Assembly: GCA_017442825.1 (NCBI GenBank)
Contig: JAFRYZ010000047.1
Span: 1 to 45,188 of the forward strand
Length of the DNA: 45,188 nt
DNA from: Prevotella sp.
GTDB lineage: Bacteria; Bacteroidota; Bacteroidia; Bacteroidales; Bacteroidaceae
Direction of reading: 5' to 3'
Part shown: in pieces, positions 40,102 through 45,188 of the stretch
How positions within the stretch are numbered: the first letter of the stretch is position 1
Layout: every line of letters begins with the position of its first letter
Notes under the pieces: generated by a model
Database searches by the model: none
Told to the model about the DNA's origin: nothing
What the model saw: only the letters and a program-made list of their open reading frames with translations
Translations under genes and position numbers: made by a program

Positions 40102-41841
40102 ATGAATACAACAGAGATTCAACGCATCAAACAACGGTATAATATCGTCGGAAACCACGATGGTTTGAACCGTGCGCTGGATGTCGCCCTGCAGGTGGCA
40201 CCCACTGACTTGAGCGTACTCATCGTCGGAGAAAGCGGCGTGGGAAAGGAAATCATTCCACGCATCATCCACGACAACTCTCCACGCAGACGAGAGAAGT
40301 ATTTTGCCATCAACTGCGGCTCCATACCCGAAGGAACCATCGACAGTGAATTGTTCGGACATGAGAAAGGATCTTTTACCGGAGCAATCGGCGAGAGCGA
40401 AGGCTATTTCGGCATTGCCAACAAAGGCACGATCTTTCTCGATGAAGTAGGCGAACTGCCGTTGGCAACACAAGCCCGACTATTGCGTGTTTTGGAAACG
40501 GGCGAATATATCCGTGTCGGAGGAACAGAAATACGAAAAACGGATGTACGCATCGTCGCCGCTACTAATGTCAACATGCGCAAAGCCATCAGTGAAGGCC
40601 GTTTTCGAGAAGACCTCTTCTATAGGTTGAATACCATCCCTATACAGATGCCGTCTTTGCGTGAACGCGGTCAAGATATCATTCTGTTATTCAGACTTTT
40701 TGCCATGCAAATGGCAGAGAAATATCATTTGCCCAAGATTACGCTCACAGAAGACGCAAAAGCATTGATGCTGCATTACAAATGGCCAGGAAACGTGCGC
40801 GAGCTGAAAAACCTGACCGAGCAGATGTCTGTCCTCAGCGAACAGCGCGAGATTGATGTTGACACCCTGCGCCGCTTCATTCCACAAGACCCCGAAAGCA
40901 CACAGCTCGCCGTCATAACGAAAGACGGCAACCATTCTTACGAGAATGAACGCGAAATGGTATTCAAGATCTTGTATGAGATGAAGGGTAGCGTCAGCGA
41001 ACTGAGACGGGAACTGAACACCGTTCGCCGACAGATTGAAGAGGTACGCGACCTCAATGGAGCTGCAGGATTCTCACCACAGATTACAACTGCGCCGACA
41101 GAGAGGATCCACCCGCCAACAACATCACCACTCCCTGTAGACCTTACCCATTTACGCCAGCAAGAGACATCTGCGGTTGAAGAAGCTATAGCAGAGGAAA
41201 TCAACGAGCCCGAAAGTCTCAACCTCAGCAACATTGGGAGACAGATGGTGGAGAAGGCACTTGAACGCAACAACGGCAACCGCAAGAAAGCAGCAAAGGA
41301 ACTTGGCATCTCCGACCGCACGCTCTACCGCCGACTGAAACAATACGGACTCGGCATGCTACTTACACTGCTGCTTCTCACCTCATGCTCCGTCAGCTAC
41401 AAGTTCAATGGCGCCAGCATCGACTACAACAAGACAAAGACTATCCAGATTGCAGACTTCCCCAACCGTTCTGCTTACGTGTGGGGCCCCATGGCTGCCA
41501 TGTTCAATAACCAACTGAAGGATGTCTTTGCCAGCCATACACGCCTACAACAGGTGAGACGTAACGGCGACCTCAAGATTGAAGGTGAGATTACGCAGTA
41601 CCAACAACGCAACAAGTCTGTTTCGTCAGAGGGATATTCGGCACAAGTAGAACTCTCCATGACTGTCAACGTGCGTTTCACCAATACCAAAAATCAGGCT
41701 GAAGACTTTGAACGGCAGTTCTCTGCGGCACAGACCTACGATTCCAACCTCAGCCTCAACAGTGTACAGGAGGAACTCGTAAGACAAATGATTGAAGACA
41801 TCACAGACCAAATCTTTAACGCTACGGTCGCTAATTGGTAA
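40102..41841 (+). CDS. Sigma-54-dependent activator fused in frame to an LptE-like lipoprotein
   Basis: 579 aa in one open frame. Residues 1-~245: AAA+ activator domain with Walker A GESGVGKE (43-50), the sigma-54 contact loop GSFTGA (90-95), Walker B 'IFLDE' (111-115), and 'FREDLFYRLN' with 'WPGNVRELKNL' blocks. There is no N-terminal receiver domain. Residues ~385-417: a Fis-type helix-turn-helix ('NRKKAAKELGISDRTLYRRLKQYGLG'). From residue 419 the frame continues without a stop into a lipoprotein signal (MLLTLLLLTSC) and an LptE-like domain to the end. A cytoplasmic DNA-binding protein and an outer-membrane lipoprotein are not expected in one chain, so separate translation from an internal start is plausible. 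Confidence 0.85.
   Translation: MNTTEIQRIKQRYNIVGNHDGLNRALDVALQVAPTDLSVLIVGESGVGKEIIPRIIHDNSPRRREKYFAINCGSIPEGTIDSELFGHEKGSFTGAIGESEGYFGIANKGTIFLDEVGELPLATQARLLRVLETGEYIRVGGTEIRKTDVRIVAATNVNMRKAISEGRFREDLFYRLNTIPIQMPSLRERGQDIILLFRLFAMQMAEKYHLPKITLTEDAKALMLHYKWPGNVRELKNLTEQMSVLSEQREIDVDTLRRFIPQDPESTQLAVITKDGNHSYENEREMVFKILYEMKGSVSELRRELNTVRRQIEEVRDLNGAAGFSPQITTAPTERIHPPTTSPLPVDLTHLRQQETSAVEEAIAEEINEPESLNLSNIGRQMVEKALERNNGNRKKAAKELGISDRTLYRRLKQYGLGMLLTLLLLTSCSVSYKFNGASIDYNKTKTIQIADFPNRSAYVWGPMAAMFNNQLKDVFASHTRLQQVRRNGDLKIEGEITQYQQRNKSVSSEGYSAQVELSMTVNVRFTNTKNQAEDFERQFSAAQTYDSNLSLNSVQEELVRQMIEDITDQIFNATVANW
41356..41841 (+). CDS. lptE: LptE-like LPS-assembly lipoprotein (internal in-frame start of the fused ORF)
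   Basis: From the internal ATG at 41356 the product is 161 aa: a short hydrophobic segment and lipobox Cys ('LLLTSCS'), then 'YKFNGASIDYNKTKTIQIADFPNRSAYVWGPM', 'LKDVFASHTRLQQVRRNGDLKIEGEITQY' and 'ITDQIFNATVANW', the pattern of Bacteroidota LptE. LptE plugs LptD for LPS export in the outer membrane. The signal segment has no basic residue before it unless translation begins further upstream (Lys and Arg residues precede as '...RRLKQYGLG'). No strong ribosome site is visible. It is entirely in frame with the upstream regulator. Confidence 0.65.
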   Translation: MLLTLLLLTSCSVSYKFNGASIDYNKTKTIQIADFPNRSAYVWGPMAAMFNNQLKDVFASHTRLQQVRRNGDLKIEGEITQYQQRNKSVSSEGYSAQVELSMTVNVRFTNTKNQAEDFERQFSAAQTYDSNLSLNSVQEELVRQMIEDITDQIFNATVANW

Positions 41842-41850
41842 TACTGATTT

Positions 41851-42615
41851 ATGAATCTTGCGCAACTCATACAACATCCGGAACAACTGAACAAGGAGAC
41901 GCTATACGACCTGCGAAGTCTGATAGCTCTGCATCCTTATTATCAGCCTGCACGCATCCTGTTGCTACGAAACCTGTTCCTTTTACACGACAGTTCTTTC
42001 GACGAAGAACTGCGCCGCGCTGCCCTTTATATTACCGACCGCAACATCCTGTTCCAACTGGTAGAAGCCGTACATTATCAGCATGGCAAAACTAAAGATC
42101 TAGCAACACAAGAGAACGACAACCAGGAGAATGGCCAAGACCAAACGAAGACAAATGCCAACCGAACCGTATCGCTCATCGACAACTTTCTTGACACTAT
42201 CCCAAGCGACGATAACAAAAACACGCAAGGGAAAAGGAAACCAACTCCAACGGATGCCACCGTGGACTATGTCGCATACCTGCTCGAAACAGAGCAAGAA
42301 GAGCAACAAGACGGCAAGGATAGCCGCACTGTTTCGCTGATTGATAAATTCATCATCAACGACGGAGGCAACTTCGACCTGAAAGAAACACCCGAATACA
42401 CCCCCGATATCGCTCCGGCTTCAGAAACAAATGGAAGCGGAGGTACCAACGAAGAATATTTTACAGAAACGCTTGCCCGTATCTACATACAACAAGGCAG
42501 ATATTCCAAGGCTTTGGAAATTATTAAGCGTTTAAATTTGCTCTATCCGAAAAAAAGTCGTTACTTTGCAGACCAAATCCGGTTTTTGGAGAAACTGATT
42601 ATAAATAACAATTAA
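41851..42615 (+). CDS. Tetratricopeptide-like conserved protein
   Basis: 254 aa. The N-terminus (~1-72) is helical ('LIQHPEQLNKETLYDLRSLIALHPYYQPARILLLRNLF'). A low-complexity Asn/Gln/Lys-rich middle follows with two copies of a 'VSLID(N/K)F' motif (~99-105 and ~153-159). The C-terminus (~204-250) is a TPR-like pair ('YFTETLARIYIQQGRYSKALEIIKRLNLLYPKKSRYFADQIRFLEKLI'). There is no signal peptide. The gene lies between lptE and secG, 9 bases after lptE and 15 before secG. The conserved order suggests a link to envelope biogenesis or secretion, but its role is unknown to me. Confidence 0.72.
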   Translation: MNLAQLIQHPEQLNKETLYDLRSLIALHPYYQPARILLLRNLFLLHDSSFDEELRRAALYITDRNILFQLVEAVHYQHGKTKDLATQENDNQENGQDQTKTNANRTVSLIDNFLDTIPSDDNKNTQGKRKPTPTDATVDYVAYLLETEQEEQQDGKDSRTVSLIDKFIINDGGNFDLKETPEYTPDIAPASETNGSGGTNEEYFTETLARIYIQQGRYSKALEIIKRLNLLYPKKSRYFADQIRFLEKLIINNN

Positions 42616-42630
42616 AAATAGAAGATTAAA

Positions 42631-43062
42631 ATGTACACATTATTTGTAATTCTGATTGTATTTGCAGCCATCCTCATGATTGGCATCGTACTCATTCAGG
42701 AGTCTAAGGGAGGCGGATTGGCATCCAACTTCTCTTCTTCCAACCAAATCATGGGTGTCCGCAAGACCACAGACTTTATCGAGAAAGCAACATGGTTCCT
42801 GGCAGCCACAATGGTGGTATGCAGCATTATCTGTGCACATGTAGCGCCAACCTCAGCAACCGACGAAAGTGTTATTGAGAAAGCTGCTACAGAAAACAGC
42901 AACACCAACCCCAACAACCTGCCTAACTTTGGTGCAAGCCAGCAGAAACAAGCTGCAGGCGATGCTAAAGAAGCACCTGCAGCAGACCAGAAAGCACCGG
43001 CTGCTGATGCACAGCAGGCTCCTGCTGCAAAGGATGCACCCGCACCCGCAACTCAAAATTAA
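42631..43062 (+). CDS. secG: Preprotein translocase subunit SecG
   Basis: 143 aa. Two membrane helices (~4-22 and ~55-73) flank the SecG signature 'LIQESKGGGLASNFSSSNQIMGVRKTTDFIEKATW'. SecG joins SecYE in the inner membrane and stimulates protein export. The C-terminal ~60 residues are an Ala/Pro/Gln-rich extension ('AAGDAKEAPAADQKAPAADA') longer than in E. coli SecG. Such tails are common in Bacteroidota. It is the last gene of the activator-lptE-TPR-secG run, and a hairpin follows. Confidence 0.93.
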   Translation: MYTLFVILIVFAAILMIGIVLIQESKGGGLASNFSSSNQIMGVRKTTDFIEKATWFLAATMVVCSIICAHVAPTSATDESVIEKAATENSNTNPNNLPNFGASQQKQAAGDAKEAPAADQKAPAADAQQAPAAKDAPAPATQN

Positions 43063-43069
43063 AAAACAT

Positions 43070-43113
43070 AGTACGCGACTACCTGGAGACAACTCTCCTT
43101 TCTGTTGCGTACT
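43070..43113 (+). terminator. Candidate terminator/hairpin after secG
   Basis: AGTACGCGAC (43070-43079) pairs with GTTGCGTACT (43104-43113), enclosing a small GGAG/CTCC stem. Only a short T-run follows, so termination may be weak. Confidence 0.5.
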
Positions 43114-43130
43114 TTCAAATCAGGTACTTC

Positions 43131-43164
43131 TTGCGCCGCTTTACTCTGCAAGCGCTTCGCGATT
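43131..43164. repeat. Dispersed repeat, intergenic copy
   Basis: Nearly identical to 8161-8194 in the DUF6850 gene and sharing the GCAAGCGCTTCGCGATTA core. It lies between secG and the tRNA-His promoter. Confidence 0.72.
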
Positions 43165-43198
43165 ATCGCCCGGCAAATAAAAAAAATCCGATTTTTCT

Positions 43199-43228
43199 TT
43201 GTATTGTCCGCGTTTATTCGTACCTTTG
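43199..43228 (+). promoter_or_regulatory. Promoter of tRNA-His
   Basis: TTG (43199-43201), a 19-base spacer and TACCTTTG (43221-43228), about 42 bases before the tRNA. Confidence 0.7.
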
Positions 43229-43270
43229 CACCCGCTTTTGCAGCTTAAAGCCGCATAGCACTTATAGATG

Positions 43271-43344
43271 GTGCCCGTAGTTCAGTTGGTTAGAGCGTCA
43301 GATTGTGGTTCTGAATGTCGTGGGTTCGAGTCCCACCGGGCACC
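43271..43344 (+). tRNA. tRNA-His (GTG anticodon)
   Basis: The cloverleaf is complete: acceptor GTGCCCG/CGGGCAC; D stem GTTC/GAGC; anticodon stem TCAGA/TCTGA with loop TTGTGGT giving anticodon GTG; T arm GTGGG-TTCGAGT-CCCAC. The base before it (G, 43270) can serve as G-1, opposite C73, the identity element of His tRNA. The CCA end is not fully encoded (CCAA follows C72, so the terminal CCA is presumably added by enzyme). Confidence 0.95.
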
Positions 43345-43351
43345 CAACAGA

Positions 43352-43490
43352 AGACATCGCCGAAAGGCAATGTTTTTTTTTTGTGAGAAGTCCCTTCGAA
43401 CGAAAAGACATCGCCGAAAGGCAATGTCTTTTTTTGTGAGAAGTCCCTTCGAACGAGAAGACATCGCCGAAAGGCAATGTCTTTTTTTTA
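43352..43490. repeat. Three tandem ~53-bp units, each with a terminator-like hairpin
   Basis: The hairpin GACATCGCC-GAAA-GGCAATGTC followed by seven or more T occurs at 43353-43380, 43406-43435 and 43459-43489. The units are 53-54 bases apart and share AGTCCCTTCGAACG between them. They terminate tRNA-His transcription, and the last unit reaches the end of the convergent GH28 gene. Confidence 0.85.
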
Positions 43491-44888
43491 TTTTCTTTCC
43501 CCGAAGAGATTGTCTTTTGCCGTCACCTGCGTCGGTACACCGACTTTACCGCCGAGGAAGCAGTCTTGGAGTTGTACGTCTTCGGTATTCTCGAAGCTGA
43601 CGGCATTCTTGCATTCACCTACCTCGATATTGCGGAAGGATACATGGCGGACAGGTTTGGCTGTGGTGCCCTGCAACACGAGGGCAGCCTGGCGCACCTT
43701 TCGACAACGAAGGCCATCTACACAGAGGTTGCTGACATCGGTAAAGTGGTTGTTGTCGAGTCCCTCTCCGGCATACATACTGGTGACATAGAATAAGTCT
43801 TCCACCTCGTCGAACACGCAGTTGTTTACATAAATATTACGCACAAAACCTCCACGGTCAGGGTTGGTCTTGATGAAGATGCCACGCTTGCAATAACCCG
43901 CATAATCGCAGTTTTCCACAAACACGTTCTGTACGCCTGCACTCATCTCTGAGCCGATGACGACAGCATGCAAGCCCTTGAAGTGACAGTTACGGATAAT
44001 GATATTCTCGGATGTTCGCCCGTGATTCCATCCGTCGTTGTCGCGTCCGCTCTTAATGGCTACGTTATCGTCACCATTGTTAAAGTGGACATCCTCAATG
44101 AGGATATTTCGCGAGCATTCGGGATCTATGCCGTCATTGTTGACCAGCTTGGCATCGTAGCGTATGCCTCGGCATACGATATTCTCGCTGTCAAGGAGGT
44201 GGAGACACCAGAATGGAGAGTTGGTGATGAAGACATCCTGAATGGTAACACCTTCACACCGATAGAGTTGTATGAGGTGCGGACGCAGGAAGTCACCATC
44301 CCCGAAGATGCGGTCTTCGATGGGCACCTCGTCATGGTTCATCTTGCGCGAACATTGCTGGCATGTCTTCTGCCGCGCCTTCCACGTTGCAAAGGTCTCC
44401 GCACAATTACCATCGATAGTCCCTTTGCCAATGATGGCAACATTGCGCAGTCCGTATCCATAGATCATCGGCGAATAGTTGTAGAGGTAGGTGCCTTCCC
44501 AGCTGGTCTTCACGGCAGGCAGATAGTAGTGCGCTTCGGGTGAGAAACGAAGGACAGCCCCCTCCTGCAAGTCAAGACACACATTGCTGACAAGATGTAT
44601 GGGTCCCCTCACCAAGTATGTTCCTGAAGGAACTACGATATGCGCCCCACCCTTCTTCCGCGCAGCCTTCATGGCTTTGTCGAAAGCCGGTTTGCAGTCT
44701 TTCTTTCCGTCACCACGTGCCCCAAAGTTCGTAATCAGCAAAGAGCTAGTTGTCGGTTGTTTCGCACCTGTTATCACCTTCAATAGCGAATCTCTCAGCT
44801 CTTGAGCCGGAGTCGCTCCTGCGGCAGCCGTACCCCAAAGGGCAAGCAGCACTACTGCCACCATCGTCTTCAGTTTGTTCTTGTTCAT
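43488..44888 (-). CDS. Glycoside hydrolase family 28 (polygalacturonase-like), secreted
   Basis: 466 aa. A signal peptide (~1-25) precedes a right-handed beta-helix. The opening 'NFGARGDGKKDCKPAFDKAM' is the usual pectin-lyase-fold start. The GH28 catalytic set is present: Asn-Asn-Asp252-Gly-Ile-Asp255, Gly-Asp273-Asp274, His307 in 'GLHAVVIGSEM' and Arg335-Gly-Ile-Phe-Ile-Lys340. It likely hydrolyses galacturonide or rhamnogalacturonan linkages of pectin in the periplasm. It stands alone here, with no SusCD pair, CE or other pectinase nearby. Its own promoter is present, and the tandem terminators lie directly at its 3' end. Confidence 0.9.
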   Translation of the reverse strand: MNKNKLKTMVAVVLLALWGTAAAGATPAQELRDSLLKVITGAKQPTTSSLLITNFGARGDGKKDCKPAFDKAMKAARKKGGAHIVVPSGTYLVRGPIHLVSNVCLDLQEGAVLRFSPEAHYYLPAVKTSWEGTYLYNYSPMIYGYGLRNVAIIGKGTIDGNCAETFATWKARQKTCQQCSRKMNHDEVPIEDRIFGDGDFLRPHLIQLYRCEGVTIQDVFITNSPFWCLHLLDSENIVCRGIRYDAKLVNNDGIDPECSRNILIEDVHFNNGDDNVAIKSGRDNDGWNHGRTSENIIIRNCHFKGLHAVVIGSEMSAGVQNVFVENCDYAGYCKRGIFIKTNPDRGGFVRNIYVNNCVFDEVEDLFYVTSMYAGEGLDNNHFTDVSNLCVDGLRCRKVRQAALVLQGTTAKPVRHVSFRNIEVGECKNAVSFENTEDVQLQDCFLGGKVGVPTQVTAKDNLFGERK

Positions 44889-44911
44889 ACATTAATAAAT
44901 TGTTGGTACTG

Positions 44912-44942
44912 CAAAGATACTCAAAAAAGGACAAATCTGCAA
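44912..44942 (-). promoter_or_regulatory. Promoter of the GH28 gene
   Basis: On the minus strand TTG (44942-44940), a 20-base spacer and TATCTTTG (44919-44912), about 24 bases before the ATG. Confidence 0.7.
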
Positions 44943-44969
44943 ATTTCCGTCAAATTACCGTCTGTTTTA

Positions 44970-45000
44970 TTGTCCATCTCTATAAGAATCCCTATCTTTG
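44970..45000 (+). promoter_or_regulatory. Plus-strand promoter reading out of the window
   Basis: TTG (44970-44972), a 20-base spacer and TATCTTTG (44993-45000). No coding start is visible before the window ends. Confidence 0.6.
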
Positions 45001-45188
45001 TGCGAAAGAAGTTTTTTCATGGAGTTTGTAACATTGTTGCATTGCAACATTGTTGCATTAAGGAATTTCTGTATATGTGGGGTTGAAAATTGTAAGAAAA
45101 GTAATATGGAAATGTGATAGAATGTAATAATAGTAATTTTATTATAATATATAAATATAATTATATATTATAATAACCTATTAGCATA

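Larger units (their letters stand above)
44889..45188. other. AT-rich right-edge intergenic region
   Basis: No gene is credible here. It contains the GH28 promoter (minus), a plus-strand promoter (44970-45000), two direct copies of AACATTGTTGCATT (45030-45043 and 45046-45059) and then a strongly AT-rich end. Confidence 0.5.

Noticed and set aside
43352-43490. Prophage or integrative-element attachment site at the tRNA
   Set aside because: No integrase or repeated tRNA 3' end is visible. The hairpins are best read as terminators.

Overview
The window looks like a chromosomal segment from a Prevotella-type member of the Bacteroidota (Prevotella/Segatella group). Three things support this. Promoters have the Bacteroidota form, with TAnnTTTG at -7 and TTG about 19-20 bases further upstream. 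Many secreted proteins end in a short 'YDLxGR..GIYxxxGKKVxxK' tail. The families present include BspA-type leucine-rich repeats, DUF4837, DUF4876, DUF6850, DUF4922-SpoIID and NAN-type GT6. Nothing looks like a prophage, CRISPR array, rRNA operon or intact insertion sequence. There is one tRNA (His).

Layout. 1-5702: a left-edge secreted protein and a 55-aa gene (minus), then a heavy-metal-associated-domain secreted protein, a large secreted modular protein and a GT6 glycosyltransferase (plus). 5686-12588: a minus-strand envelope operon of TonB-dependent receptor, DUF4876 lipoprotein, DUF6850 beta-barrel and a secreted protein. 12763-16047: M16 peptidase and FMN-binding-domain protein. 16207-17837: zinc-ribbon coiled-coil protein and Nif3-like protein. 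17998-20663: a DUF2207-like membrane protein pair. 20714-22042: secreted DRGH nuclease and alarmone-hydrolase-like HD protein. 22043-23201: a repeat-rich gap holding a candidate structured RNA of about 335 nt. 23202-28213: BspA protein, GltD-like oxidoreductase, and agmatine deiminase and N-carbamoylputrescine amidase (arginine-derived putrescine route), the last two separated by a MITE-like inverted-repeat element. 28260-36594: five collinear minus genes (GT2-DUF4922-SpoIID fusion, AmpG-like transporter, SLC13 permease, STAS protein, RelA/SpoT-like synthetase). 36835-40027: rlmN, DUF4837 lipoprotein, PdxA homologue. 40102-43062: sigma-54 activator fused in frame to LptE, TPR-like protein, secG. 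43271-44888: tRNA-His with triplicated terminator hairpins, and a GH28 enzyme.

The strongest unusual signals are: (i) a dispersed repeat (core GCAAGCGCTWCGCGRTTA) found between genes and also translated inside three unrelated proteins, reminiscent of Rickettsia palindromic elements; (ii) degenerate short tandem arrays of period 7, 8 and 9, including a heptanucleotide array inside an outer-membrane protein gene; (iii) a 245-bp element with perfect 24-bp terminal inverted repeats; (iv) a PdxA homologue lacking all three metal-ligand histidines; (v) a sigma-54 activator and LptE read as one ORF; (vi) a four-part GT2/GT2/DUF4922/SpoIID protein; (vii) the promoter-hairpins-terminator RNA locus upstream of the BspA gene. 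Product names come from recognising motifs by eye. No database search was possible.
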